Origin: Mangrovicella endophytica
GTDB taxonomy: Bacteria; Pseudomonadota; Alphaproteobacteria; Rhizobiales; Rhizobiaceae
Length of the DNA stretch: 64,000 nucleotides
Assembly (NCBI RefSeq): GCF_002893625.1
Contig: NZ_PKMZ01000003.1
Location: 1-64,000, forward strand
Direction: 5' to 3'
Below the pieces are notes generated by a model that worked only from the letters and a program-made list of their open reading frames with translations, did no database searches and was not told where the DNA came from. A program made the translations under genes and the position numbers. Shown here piece after piece: positions 53,508-63,588 of this stretch (its first letter is position 1; the number at the start of each line of letters is the position of its first letter).

Positions 53508-55636
53508 TCTGTAGGCTCCGGGATCGCGCAGGCTTCGACGCCGTGATCATCGAGCCGATCCGCGCGTCGGACGCGTCCGGCAACGAGCACGGTCTCATGC
53601 CCTCGAGTCCCTTCACGGTTCGATCCGCGGCCCTGCAGAACGAAAGCCCCGGAACCTTCTGGGACATCGAACTCGACGCCGAGAAGAAGCCTTCCGTCGA
53701 ACATACTGTTTCTGACGCTTCGGTTCTGCTTGCGCGGCCAGGAGGAACGCAGCATTTCCACTCGTCGGTCTCGCTGCCGACGACGTCTTTCGCACTCCCC
53801 GACGGCGGTCCGACTCGGACAGCCCGCAGCGTCTCCAGACTCGTCGTCGCGCTCCTCCCCGATCGCTCCGCGCAGAGCCCGGCCTCGGTGCTGCGGCTCG
53901 ACGGAATCTTGGCCCCTTCCGCGATCGAGGCAGACTTCTTCGGGATCGGCCCTGACCTCTTTGTGAGACGCGACGCCCTGACCATTCAGTCGGGCCGACA
54001 TTTCGCGCCGGAGCGGCAGGCGGGCCGATTCCCTGCGTTCACTCTATCCGGACGACATCACGACATCGTCCTGTCCGGCAGAAGTCTGCGGATCTTCATG
54101 GACGATCCGAGCATCCAGAGCCGCCCCGTGGACATCAGAACCGGAGCGGAAAAGGATCAGGCGCTTCGCGATCTTCTGGAGAAGGCGGCTTCCTCCGGGC
54201 GACTCGACGCGGGGGACCGAGAGATACTGGCGCGAGCCGCGCACCTGGTCGACGCGCTTTCGTCGGACGGCCTCGCCGCCGAAGAGTTGGAGGTCGCAAG
54301 AGCGACCTTGGCAGACATCGTAGACCGCACCCCGATCATCGAAGCGCTGCCCAAGCTTCTACGTGAAGACCCCGCCTTCTCCGAAGACCTCAGGTCGTCC
54401 ACGGAAAGGGCCCGGCAGGAATTGATCGAGAAGATCGAGGAGGAGTTCACCGGCCCCCGGCGGGAAGCCGAGACGGAACTTGCCGACGCCCGGCGGGCTC
54501 TGGAGGAAGCGAAACGCGAACTGTCCCTCGCAGCGGAACGAAGCCGAGCCTATGCCGACGCCACGGCATCGGCCATGGCAGAGATGAAGGCGAGCATCGA
54601 GGAAGCCGTCATCGCGTTCCTCGGCGAGAGCGCGATGGATCTCGCGACCCGCGTCTCCTCTCTCGAATCCGGCAGTACGCAGCGGGAGACGGCTCCCGAC
54701 ATCGACCTCATAGTCGACCGTCTTCTCGACGCTCCCGCCTCGCTAGCGCGAGTCGCGTCCGCGCTCGCCTCGGCGACAGCCGAAACAGAGAGAACGGAGC
54801 GCGGATCTCGGCCGAAGGCCTCGAGCCCTCAGGACCGGGCCGGAAGTCTGAGAATGTGGGCGTACGACGCTCATATGCAGTTTTCCGACCTGATGATCAT
54901 GTTCGTCGCGTCGATAACCTGGCGTGTCCCGATGTTGGCCGGACCTCACCGGGACGCCGCCGCAGAAGCGATCTGCAACGCCGTCGGCGGTGGAGAACAC
55001 TACGTCGTGCACTGCGATCCGACGATGGTTTCGTTCGCCGACTTAGTGGGCCGGAAAGGTGATTTCTTCACCCCCTTCAGCGATGCGATCGAGGAGGCGG
55101 CGGAAAATTCCGACATTCTCGTTCCGGTCCTGCTGCGCAACATCAACTACGCGCCGTGTCAATTCTGGCTGCAGGCGCTCGCTGATCGCAAGGACGGCTA
55201 TCCCCTTCCGCGAAACCTTGTGGTGATTTCCACACTGGCCGACGACGGAGGAAGGGTTGGGATCCCCGAGGCGCTCTGGGACCATCTGGTGCCGATTACG
55301 GCAAGCCGGCCATCCGGAGATGCTCCCACATCGGCGCTGCCAGACGCCCAGGCCTACAAGTCGATGCAGTGGGCGCGCGCGAAAGCCGGAACTGGTCCCA
55401 TCCCGGAAGGGCTGATGCAGGCAGCGCAGCGTGCTTGTAGAGCGGCGTGCGGCGCGACTTTCGACACGTCGATCGCTCAAGACGGCCATTTGCTCCTGAC
55501 GACTGCGGCCGCGTACCTCGACCTGGATCCCGACGACATCAGACTCGGATTCGAAGCCGCACTCCGTTGGAAGCTGCGGGCGGAACGGTCGGACGACGAA
55601 CTGATCGCGAAGACGATCGACATCCTGAAAGGCTGA
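53504..55636 (+). CDS. druG: DruG-like protein with coiled coil and degenerate AAA+ (McrB-type) domain
   Basis: A 710-residue protein. A coiled coil runs through about residues 300-370 (REAETELADARRALEEAKRE). The C-terminal part follows the McrB-type AAA+ pattern: VPMLAGPHRDAAAEAI where Walker A should be, then VVHCDPTMVSFADLVGRKG, VPVLLRNINYAP for Walker B (LLRNIN where LLDEIN is usual), and LPRNLVVISTLADDGG as sensor 1. Both ATP motifs are lost, so it is probably a non-hydrolysing scaffold. I choose the ATG at 53504 because it overlaps the preceding stop as ATGA; 53477 and 53378 are alternatives giving longer overlaps. DruG by position. Confidence 0.6.
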   Translation: MICRLRDRAGFDAVIIEPIRASDASGNEHGLMPSSPFTVRSAALQNESPGTFWDIELDAEKKPSVEHTVSDASVLLARPGGTQHFHSSVSLPTTSFALPDGGPTRTARSVSRLVVALLPDRSAQSPASVLRLDGILAPSAIEADFFGIGPDLFVRRDALTIQSGRHFAPERQAGRFPAFTLSGRHHDIVLSGRSLRIFMDDPSIQSRPVDIRTGAEKDQALRDLLEKAASSGRLDAGDREILARAAHLVDALSSDGLAAEELEVARATLADIVDRTPIIEALPKLLREDPAFSEDLRSSTERARQELIEKIEEEFTGPRREAETELADARRALEEAKRELSLAAERSRAYADATASAMAEMKASIEEAVIAFLGESAMDLATRVSSLESGSTQRETAPDIDLIVDRLLDAPASLARVASALASATAETERTERGSRPKASSPQDRAGSLRMWAYDAHMQFSDLMIMFVASITWRVPMLAGPHRDAAAEAICNAVGGGEHYVVHCDPTMVSFADLVGRKGDFFTPFSDAIEEAAENSDILVPVLLRNINYAPCQFWLQALADRKDGYPLPRNLVVISTLADDGGRVGIPEALWDHLVPITASRPSGDAPTSALPDAQAYKSMQWARAKAGTGPIPEGLMQAAQRACRAACGATFDTSIAQDGHLLLTTAAAYLDLDPDDIRLGFEAALRWKLRAERSDDELIAKTIDILKG

Positions 55637-55642
55637 AAACCG

Positions 55643-58600
55643 ATGTACGATCCGATCGGCGGCTTCGAGCGCTCGAAACAATTTCTTGTCTCCTACATCG
55701 AGACCGCCTTCCGGATCGATGATCCCGAGGTGTCACGAATCCGCCGGGAGATCCTGGAAAAGCCGGGCACGCTTTCGCTGGATCCGATTCTTGAGATGGT
55801 TCCGCGATACAGGGCGGCCGACACTCGGATCGACGAACTCGTCGGACCGGCCGGCGACCGGTACCTCGGTGACATGCCGCTCGCGCATCGGCGCGCTTTC
55901 GTCGATCTCGTCCTCTCCGGACTGTTCGAGAGTTTGCTCGACGAGAAAGGCCGGCGGGTGGGCGCCTATGCGCCATATGCGCACCAGTTGCAGATGCTGG
56001 CGAGAGGACGGATCGACGGTCATCCGGGCATCGTGACGTCCGGTACCGGCTCGGGAAAGACCGAGTCTATGATATTGCCGGTCTTGGCGCAAATCGCGTC
56101 GGAAGCGGTCTCGTGGAAGGCCCCGTCTCGCGAACTGGGGACGCGCTGGTGGGAAGACGGGAACAAGTTCGCCTTCCAGCGCGCCGGCGAACGACGTCCT
56201 GCCGCCGTCAGGGCTCTCGTCCTCTACCCGATGAACGCGCTGGTCGAGGATCAGTTGACGCGTCTGAGGAAAGCCTTGGATTCGCCGGCCGCCCGCTCGG
56301 TCCACGAGGCCCATTTCGCAGGCAACCGGATCTACTTCGGCAGATATACCGGAGCGACCCCGGTCACCGGGTTCCTCGATCACCCGCGCCCGGCGGAAGA
56401 CTTCGAGAAGAAGCGGAAGGATCGGAAGGTCAGGGAGCTTCGCGCGAAGCTTCAGGAGATCGACACGCTCCAGACGAGGGTCCGTGAGGACGACGAGAAC
56501 CGCCTCGCGGCCGATCCCGGCGCCGACGAAAACCGTTACCTGTTCCAGTCGCTCGATGGCGCGGAGATGTACAGCCGGTGGGACATGTACGCGTATCCGC
56601 CCGACATCCTCGTGACCAACCAGGCGATGATGAGCGCCCTGCTCACGCGTGAGATCGACCGCAGCATTCTCGACAAGACGCGCGAGTGGCTGCACGGGAA
56701 CGCCGACGCCAGATTCTTCCTTGTCATGGACGAACTGCATCTGGTCCGCGGATCGGGCGGTGCCGAAGTGTCCGCGCTCGTCCGGATCCTTCTGCAAAGG
56801 CTCGGTCTGGACGACCCGAAGCACCGCCACAAGCTTCGTATCCTCGCGTCGTCGGCCTCGCTGCCTGTCGATGAGGACGCGGTCGCCGAGCGCAGCCTGA
56901 AGTACCTGACGGACATGTTCGGCTCTTCCGGAACTCACGGACGAGCGGACAAGGCGACGTCCATCCAAGAGATCTGGAAGGAGTCGATCGTGAAGGGTGA
57001 GGCGATCAAGCCGTCGAGCCCGACCACGGCCAAAGTCGATGTCCCGTCTCTGGTGGAACTTGCGGTAGAGTTCGATCGGGAATTTGTCGAATTGGCACGA
57101 TGCGGTGCCGCAGTCACGACCGCTGCCGAACGTCTTTCGGGCTTGAAGGGGCGGGCCGCCTTGGAGGCCGCCGTAACGGCAGCCGGCCAGCTTCTCGGCG
57201 GAGCCCTGGCTGAACGACCTGCTCCCGTGACGGAGATAGCGAAGAAGGTCTGCGGATCGGACGATCCTCGCGTCATACGCGGATTGATGCTGCTTCGCGC
57301 GATCCCGGACATGCCGAACCCGATCGTGCCGGAAGCGCTGAGGCCGTCCAAGCGGCTCTTCGCTGAGCTTCCCAGCTTTCGGGGGCATTTCTTCTTCCGA
57401 AGCCTGGAGGGGCTGTTCGGGTCGCTGACCGTGAGCGAAGAGACGGGCTTTAGATGGGCCAGTCCCGACGTCGAGCGAGGCGTAGGTTTCGACACGGGAG
57501 AAGGAGCCGAGCGACTTCGCCGCTTCGAGATGCTTTATTGCGAAGCTTGCGGCACGCTCCTCGTCGGAGGACGTCGCGGCGGTGACGGAGCGAAGACCAA
57601 CAGGGTCTCGCTTCTTCCGACACCGCAGGCGCTGGAAAGCCTCCCGGAGACGGCATCGACCGGGCGGTTCGAGGACTCCAGCTTCGCCGAATACGCCGTG
57701 TTCTGGCCGAGCCTTGTCGCCCCGTTGCCAGACGACCCGAAGTACAACTGGGCAAAGGCTTCGCTGGATCAACGGACCGGCGTGGTCTCGGTCGCCGAGG
57801 TGGCCGGTCAGGTGCCCGGCTACCTTCTCTCGCACCGCTCCAGCGGCAAAGACACGCACAAACGGTTCGACGACTCGCCGGGCACCGCCGTTCCCTACTG
57901 CTGCCCGAAATGCGGCGCGGACTATTCGACCCGACGATTATCCGAGAACGCTCTTCGGCGCGAGGGAAGGCTTTCCCCCATTCGTAGCTTCCGGACCGGC
58001 TTTAACAAGTTCTCCCAGTTGCTGGCGAGCGAACTCGTCGGAGCCCTCAAGATCCAGGGCGGGGATGGGAAGCTTGTCGCGTTCTCGGACAGTCGGCGCG
58101 ACTCCGCCAGTCTTGCGATGGAACTGGAAGAGGCCCACCAACGGGACCTCCGTCGCGAGCTTCTCGCCATCAACGCTGAACGCATCGCGGAAGGACAGTC
58201 CTTCACCGCGGACGATGCGATCGCGCTGGAGGCGGCCGAGGCAGAAGTCGGTAAGGCAATCGCGGAAAAGCGTTTTGGCGATCTTGAGGAGATTGGAAGA
58301 CGTATCAACGGTCTCGAAAGGAGACGGGATGCTGCGAACTTCCCGGTCGCCGTCGCTCTTAAGCACCTCTTCGAATTCAGCGAGGGCGCTGACCGCGAGC
58401 ATGGAAACCTGAGACCGCTTCTCTCGGCGCTCGTCGGCCTGGGTGCCAACCCCATCGAGGGCGCAGACACGAAGCGGAGACTGCTCGGCAAGAGGCGGTG
58501 GGAAGAGAACTTCTACGGTCACGAGGACGGAACCTACCGCTGGAAGCAGAGCACGGACGCGAGCGACGCGCAGAAGCTCGACGACGCTCGTTCGCAACTC

Positions 58601-61501
58601 GAGCTTCAGCAAAGCCCGGAAGCCACGGACCTCCTGTTCAGCAAGACCTACTTCGCGATCGAGGAGACCGGCCTCGGGTGGCCGAGCTTCTACGGGACGC
58701 AAGCCTACACCGACGAATTGGACCGAAAGGACGCGTTGCTCCGAATGTTCGGGGACGCGTACAGGATCGTGCCGAACCGGTTCATGACGGTCGAGGACGC
58801 CAAGCCATGGGATAGCTGGCCGGACGTCGCGAGAAGCCGGCGTGTGCGCGAACTATCGAGATCCATATTCGGGACCGACGCGGCCGCGGCTCTCGTGGTG
58901 GAGGAATTCCTGCGGGAGATCGACGCGGCGGGTCATCGCAACGGCAGGATCGACGTCCGCAAGCTGTTCCTTCGCCCGACGCGAACCGGAGACACGTTCT
59001 GGCGCTGCGAGAAGTGCTCGAGAGTCCACCTCCACAAGGGCTTCGGACGATGCACCCGCTGCGCGGAGCCTCTGCCGCAGAAGGCTTCCGGCGTAGTCGA
59101 CGAACTGCGCGACGCCAACTTTCTCGGCTCGCGCGTCGTCCGCGCCATGAAAGGCGGGGGCGAACCCTTCCGCCTGCGTTGCCAGGAACTGACCGGCCAG
59201 ACCGGAGATCCGAGCGAACGCCTCCAGCAGTTCAAGGGGATCTTCGTCACTAGAGAAGGCGAGAGCGCCGACGCCTTCGACCTGAGGCGCAGCGCGCACG
59301 AAATCGACCTCCTCTCGGTCACGACGACTATGGAGGTCGGTGTCGACATCGGAGCCCTCCAAGCGGTCTTTCAGGCAAACATGCCGCCGCAGCGGTTCAA
59401 TTATCAGCAGCGCGTCGGCCGAGCGGGGCGTCGTGGCCAGGCGTTCTCCTCGGTCTATACGGTCTGCCGCAGTCGCTCCCACGACCTGCACTATTTCCGG
59501 AACCCTGTCGCGATCACCGGCGACGCACCGCCGCCGCCGTTCCTCACCAACGGGTTGACCGACATTCCGGCCAGGCTTCTTCGAAAGTTCTGGATGATAG
59601 CCGCCTTCGACCTCCTGCGCGAACATGCAGGCGACGAATGGGCGGGCGACGATCTGGTACCGGGGGACTTCCACGGCGAGTTCGTGAAGTGTTCGACCTA
59701 TTTTGCCTCCGACGACGATTGGCCGAGCCGCCTCTCGGCCGCTCTGGACAGAACGGACGAGGCGCGTCGAAAGCTTGCGAGCCTTCTCGCCTCCTCGTGT
59801 TCGGTGGACGAGGATGGAATACTGGAACTCGTTTCTCGGGACGCGCTCCTCGGTGCCATCGCCGGCATGCAGGAAGAGTTCGGCCACCAAAGCACTGGAT
59901 TGGCTTCCGCCATGGCCGAGACCGGCCTTTTCCCGCTTTACGGAATGCCCACACGCAGTCGAAATCTCTATCTCGAGATGAATCGTGAGAGAAACGGCGA
60001 GTTCCACGGCTGGGACACGATCGACCGAGACCAGGACATGGCGATCTTCGACTTCGCTCCCGGTAGCGTGGTTGTCCGGGACAAGGAGCGCCATCTTGCC
60101 GTAGGCTTCACGGGAGAACTTCCCGATCTCTCGTTCCAAAGGGAAGCGGACGTCGAGCCCTACGGCAACTGGTACAAGGAAAGGTACGTCCTCGGCTACT
60201 GCTCGGCATGCGGTAACTGGCAACGCGATCTTCCAGAATGCGCCGTCTGCGGCTCATCTATCGACGAGGCAAATCGGCGTGCATGCATAAGCCCGGCGGG
60301 ATATCGAACGGACTTCTCCCCGCGTCAGGACGATGTCAGGGTCGGAGGGCGCCGGAGCCTGAAGCTGTCGAGCATCGGCACGCTGCGTGATCCGGATACG
60401 ACCGGAAATTTCGACGTCTACTTCCAGGAAGTGACCGAAATCCACACCGTCAATCCAGGGCCGGAAATGCCTGAGGGCGAGCCCTACGGCTTTTCCGTGC
60501 GTGAAGTAATCGACACGCAGCCCGTCAGAGCTTTCCCGAAGCGGCGCGTGTTCGGCAAAGAAGTTGACACCGTGCTGCTCGACCAGGCCGTTCAGAGCGA
60601 TCTCGTCAGCGATCGTCGCTTCACGCTTTCGGGCGATCCACTCGTTCACGGATGGCTCGCGTCTTCGAAGAGGACGAACGCTCTCCAAATCTCGCCGCGC
60701 AGTCTCAATCCGGCGCTGCGGATCAAGGAGATCGATTCCGCGCCGTTCGGCGATCGCCGGCCGGAACTTACCAGCATCCGTGCGGCGGCAATAAGCGCGA
60801 CCCAAATGATGGTCCAGCGCGCCGCTCTGGATCTCGACGTCGCACCGGAAGAGTTCGAGATCCTGGCGCCACGCTCAGCCAGCGGGCCGGACGGCAGCAT
60901 GAGGCCGTTCTTGCAGATCGCGGACAGTCTCGCCAACGGTTCGGGTTTCTGCCGTCATCTGCAGACGGGCGCAAGCGCGGTACCTTTGCTCATCCGCAGC
61001 ATACTGAGCGATCGAAAAGCGTGGCCGCGCAAGGCGTTGGAGGCGAAGAGCGACGCCCACGATCACAGGAAGTCCTGCGACACGTCGTGCTATCTGTGCC
61101 TGCAGCGCTATGACAACCGAAACTATCATGGCCTGCTCGACTGGCGTTTGGGGATCTCGTACCTGCGCGCCTTTTCGGACGCCGGCTTCATGTGCGGGCT
61201 GGACGGTCGCTTCTCCGAATACTTCGAACTCGAGGACTGGCCGCGGATGGCCGCCGCAATGGCAGACGAAGTTGAAAGCTATGTCCCCGGCCGCCGTCGG
61301 CGAGCGATTGGCAAGCTCGATCTTCCGGGCTTCACGCTCGACCGCAATGGAAAAAGGTGGGCAGTCGTGGTTCATCCGCTGTGGTCGCTGGAGGGCCTCA
61401 GAGAGCGCCTTCATTTTCCCGAAGATGTAGCGCTCGTTGACACGTTCGAGCTTGCACGGCGGCCGCTGGCGGCGATCGATGTCGTGAGGAACATTACGTG
61501 A
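55643..61501 (+). CDS. druE: Very large DUF1998-type superfamily 2 helicase, DruE-like
   Basis: A 1952-residue helicase. Motif I is VTSGTGSGKTESM at about residues 131-143, motif II DELH at 363-366, motif III ILASSAS, and motif VI QRVGRAGRRGQ near 1255. Extra zinc ribbons are visible: CCPKCGADY, CEKCSRVHLHKGFGRCTRC and CSACGNWQRDLPECAVC. The C-terminus SCYLCLQRYDNRNYHGLLD with the preceding Cys at about 1811 is the DUF1998/MrfA-like cysteine cluster. Size and architecture match DruE of Druantia. It follows the druG-like gene by six bases and overlaps the next gene. Confidence 0.83.
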   Translation: MYDPIGGFERSKQFLVSYIETAFRIDDPEVSRIRREILEKPGTLSLDPILEMVPRYRAADTRIDELVGPAGDRYLGDMPLAHRRAFVDLVLSGLFESLLDEKGRRVGAYAPYAHQLQMLARGRIDGHPGIVTSGTGSGKTESMILPVLAQIASEAVSWKAPSRELGTRWWEDGNKFAFQRAGERRPAAVRALVLYPMNALVEDQLTRLRKALDSPAARSVHEAHFAGNRIYFGRYTGATPVTGFLDHPRPAEDFEKKRKDRKVRELRAKLQEIDTLQTRVREDDENRLAADPGADENRYLFQSLDGAEMYSRWDMYAYPPDILVTNQAMMSALLTREIDRSILDKTREWLHGNADARFFLVMDELHLVRGSGGAEVSALVRILLQRLGLDDPKHRHKLRILASSASLPVDEDAVAERSLKYLTDMFGSSGTHGRADKATSIQEIWKESIVKGEAIKPSSPTTAKVDVPSLVELAVEFDREFVELARCGAAVTTAAERLSGLKGRAALEAAVTAAGQLLGGALAERPAPVTEIAKKVCGSDDPRVIRGLMLLRAIPDMPNPIVPEALRPSKRLFAELPSFRGHFFFRSLEGLFGSLTVSEETGFRWASPDVERGVGFDTGEGAERLRRFEMLYCEACGTLLVGGRRGGDGAKTNRVSLLPTPQALESLPETASTGRFEDSSFAEYAVFWPSLVAPLPDDPKYNWAKASLDQRTGVVSVAEVAGQVPGYLLSHRSSGKDTHKRFDDSPGTAVPYCCPKCGADYSTRRLSENALRREGRLSPIRSFRTGFNKFSQLLASELVGALKIQGGDGKLVAFSDSRRDSASLAMELEEAHQRDLRRELLAINAERIAEGQSFTADDAIALEAAEAEVGKAIAEKRFGDLEEIGRRINGLERRRDAANFPVAVALKHLFEFSEGADREHGNLRPLLSALVGLGANPIEGADTKRRLLGKRRWEENFYGHEDGTYRWKQSTDASDAQKLDDARSQLELQQSPEATDLLFSKTYFAIEETGLGWPSFYGTQAYTDELDRKDALLRMFGDAYRIVPNRFMTVEDAKPWDSWPDVARSRRVRELSRSIFGTDAAAALVVEEFLREIDAAGHRNGRIDVRKLFLRPTRTGDTFWRCEKCSRVHLHKGFGRCTRCAEPLPQKASGVVDELRDANFLGSRVVRAMKGGGEPFRLRCQELTGQTGDPSERLQQFKGIFVTREGESADAFDLRRSAHEIDLLSVTTTMEVGVDIGALQAVFQANMPPQRFNYQQRVGRAGRRGQAFSSVYTVCRSRSHDLHYFRNPVAITGDAPPPPFLTNGLTDIPARLLRKFWMIAAFDLLREHAGDEWAGDDLVPGDFHGEFVKCSTYFASDDDWPSRLSAALDRTDEARRKLASLLASSCSVDEDGILELVSRDALLGAIAGMQEEFGHQSTGLASAMAETGLFPLYGMPTRSRNLYLEMNRERNGEFHGWDTIDRDQDMAIFDFAPGSVVVRDKERHLAVGFTGELPDLSFQREADVEPYGNWYKERYVLGYCSACGNWQRDLPECAVCGSSIDEANRRACISPAGYRTDFSPRQDDVRVGGRRSLKLSSIGTLRDPDTTGNFDVYFQEVTEIHTVNPGPEMPEGEPYGFSVREVIDTQPVRAFPKRRVFGKEVDTVLLDQAVQSDLVSDRRFTLSGDPLVHGWLASSKRTNALQISPRSLNPALRIKEIDSAPFGDRRPELTSIRAAAISATQMMVQRAALDLDVAPEEFEILAPRSASGPDGSMRPFLQIADSLANGSGFCRHLQTGASAVPLLIRSILSDRKAWPRKALEAKSDAHDHRKSCDTSCYLCLQRYDNRNYHGLLDWRLGISYLRAFSDAGFMCGLDGRFSEYFELEDWPRMAAAMADEVESYVPGRRRRAIGKLDLPGFTLDRNGKRWAVVVHPLWSLEGLRERLHFPEDVALVDTFELARRPLAAIDVVRNIT

Positions 61502-62433
61502 CAGAGGTGGCCTCGGAAGAGGCAGACGAGAAAGACGTTCCGGCCAAAAATGGGATGGACTGGTCGGACGAGGACAACGACTTCCTGGTCGGAACATATC
61601 TCAGGATGATGCGCCTCGAGCACGATGGTGTCGACTTCATCAAGTCTCATATTCGTCAAGAGGCGCAGGTCCGGCTCGAGAGAACGAAACGCTCTGTCGA
61701 GTTTAAGCTGATGAACATCTCAGCCGTATTATCCGAACTCGGTTTTATCCACCTGACCGGGTACACCAGGAAAATGAACTTCCAGCAGAGTCTCTTTGCT
61801 GCCATCGAACGCCGTCTCGTCGGCTATCCTGCCGATCTGGAGCTTCTCGAGAGCTTCTCTCCGCGGAGCGACAGGCAAACGTCGAAAGCGGCCCAAGAGG
61901 CCGAGGCCATGTCGTATGGCGTCATAGATTCGGTTCCACCTCCTAGGAGGGCTTCAGCAGAACAGCTGGAGGCACTCTCGCGTCTGGTCCGAAAGTTCGA
62001 CCCGGCAGCGCGTGACGCCAGGAACAAGGCTCTCGGATCATGTGGCGAGCATTTCGTCTTCGAATTCGAGCGACGGACCATGATCGCCGAAGGAAGGCAG
62101 GATCTTCTGAGCGAGGTTCGATGGGTTTCTCGTGATGAGGGTGACGGCCATGGGTATGATATCGTCTCCGTGGACCCGCTAACGGAGAAGAAGAAGTTCA
62201 TCGAGGTGAAATCCACGAGGGGATCACAGTACGTGCCATTCTTCCTCTCGCGAAACGAAATCGATGCCAGTGAGCAGACCCAAGGCTGGCAGATATACCG
62301 CGTGTTCGACATCGGAATACGATCGCGCTTGTTCAAGCTGATGCCCCCGCTCGACGCTTGCACCAGGATGAGACCGGAAACCATGAAAGTCTGGCCCTTC
62401 TCGACATTGGAAGGCAGCGGGAGTATTGCCTAG
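61498..62433 (+). CDS. DUF3883-type protein with nuclease-like C-terminus
   Basis: A 311-residue protein. The C-terminal domain reads NKALGSCGEHFVFEFERR, then GHGYDIVSVDP and KFIEVKSTRGSQYVPFFLSR, the DUF3883 pattern with PD-(D/E)xK-type Asp and EVK residues. The N-terminal half is helical and unassigned. The start is a GTG overlapping the helicase stop (GTGA), so it is translationally coupled and part of the operon. It is not among the core Druantia II genes as I recall them, and might be the nuclease of this variant. Confidence 0.75.
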   Translation: MTEVASEEADEKDVPAKNGMDWSDEDNDFLVGTYLRMMRLEHDGVDFIKSHIRQEAQVRLERTKRSVEFKLMNISAVLSELGFIHLTGYTRKMNFQQSLFAAIERRLVGYPADLELLESFSPRSDRQTSKAAQEAEAMSYGVIDSVPPPRRASAEQLEALSRLVRKFDPAARDARNKALGSCGEHFVFEFERRTMIAEGRQDLLSEVRWVSRDEGDGHGYDIVSVDPLTEKKKFIEVKSTRGSQYVPFFLSRNEIDASEQTQGWQIYRVFDIGIRSRLFKLMPPLDACTRMRPETMKVWPFSTLEGSGSIA

Positions 62434-62578
62434 CGCATGACCCGAGGGACGATGAAGCGCCTGATGATGGAAGAGACGTCGCAGCAGCTTCGCTGACGAC
62501 GATCGACATCGCTTGCCCCTATGGGCGCTTCTTCTTCAGCCAAGATCGAGGCTTGGCATTGTTCCGAGGTCCGGCGCC

Positions 62579-63367
62579 ATGCGCCTTCTTATCGTCTCCG
62601 ATCTACATCAGGGCGAGGGCGGCCTGCCGTTCGACCCATCCGACATACGCGAGCCCTTCGACATCGCCGTCGTCGCAGGCGACAATGCCGGCCGTCTGAC
62701 ATCGTCGATCGCCTGGCTCGGGGACCGCTTTCTCGGCACGCCGACGATCTACACTCCAGGTAATCACGACTTCTATCGCGACGAAGGTCCCGACGGATCC
62801 ACGATCGAGGACGAGACGGAGGCCGGAATGGAGCTCGCGGATCGGCTAGGCATCCACCTTCTCATCGACGGGGAGGCCAATGTCGGCGGCCTGCGGTTCT
62901 TGGGATCGACCCTATGGACGGATCTGCGTGCAGGCCACCACCACAGCCTGTCGCATTCCTCCGGTGACGCTCGTCGAGGCATGAACGACTACCGGCGGAT
63001 CCACCGCCGGTCGTCCACGCGGAGATCACGTCGGCTCGATCCCTCCGACACGCTGAGGTTCCATCACGCCTCGCGACGTTTCCTGGGAGAAGCGTTCGTG
63101 ACGGGCGACGCCTCGCGCACGATCGTCGTCACGCATCACGCTCCCAGTCTTCGGTCGCTGCAGAGCCCGTCCGCGGAGCTGAACCAGTGCTATGCTTCCA
63201 ATCTCGAGGCCGAGATCCACCTTTGGCGGCCCACTCTGTGGGTTCATGGACACATCCACAGCGCAAGGGACTACCGTATCGGGCCCACGCGCATCATCTG
63301 CAATCCAGCCGGTCGTGCGGAGGAATATACCGGTTTCGAACCCGAGCTGATCGTCGACATCGACTGA
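62579..63367 (+). CDS. Calcineurin-like metallophosphoesterase
   Basis: A 262-residue phosphoesterase. Metal motifs are LIVSDLHQGEGG (DxH), VVAGDNAG (GD), YTPGNHDFY (GNHD), VVTHHAPS and WVHGHIHSA (GHxH). Members hydrolyse phosphomonoesters, diesters or nucleotides. It starts at ATG 62579 about 145 bases after the DUF3883 gene, so it may be separate from the defence operon. A bracing, Arg-rich stretch (RRIHRRSSTRRSRRLDPSD) lies in the middle and is unusual. Role in defence is possible but unproven. Confidence 0.82.
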   Translation: MRLLIVSDLHQGEGGLPFDPSDIREPFDIAVVAGDNAGRLTSSIAWLGDRFLGTPTIYTPGNHDFYRDEGPDGSTIEDETEAGMELADRLGIHLLIDGEANVGGLRFLGSTLWTDLRAGHHHSLSHSSGDARRGMNDYRRIHRRSSTRRSRRLDPSDTLRFHHASRRFLGEAFVTGDASRTIVVTHHAPSLRSLQSPSAELNQCYASNLEAEIHLWRPTLWVHGHIHSARDYRIGPTRIICNPAGRAEEYTGFEPELIVDID

Positions 63368-63588
63368 CGACATCGACGAACGGGCTGCTCCTTCCTGGTA
63401 CCCGTCCGGTTGAGGCGAGGCCGTCCGCGTGCGTCGAGGGCTGCTCGCCTATGGCAGGCAGACGGCAACTCCGGATCGCCGCAATTGCGACATCGACGAC
63501 TAGACGGCGAGAGGAACGGCCCGTCGAAACAGCCGAGTTGAATGCATAGATGGGGTCAATCTGATACCCGAAAATCACGGACATCGAC
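63356..63588. repeat. Four copies of GACATCGAC around the right edge of the island
   Basis: The 9-mer occurs at 63356-63364, 63369-63377, 63489-63497 and 63580-63588, the first inside the phosphoesterase gene end and the last touching the tesA start codon. The region 63371-63588 between genes holds nothing else I recognise. It could be chance in GC-rich sequence or traces of an island boundary. Confidence 0.35.

Noticed and set aside
48640-62433. DISARM system
   Set aside because: It shares a methylase and a DUF1998-type helicase, but no separate DrmB-type or phospholipase D gene is seen and the gene order and sizes fit Druantia type II better.
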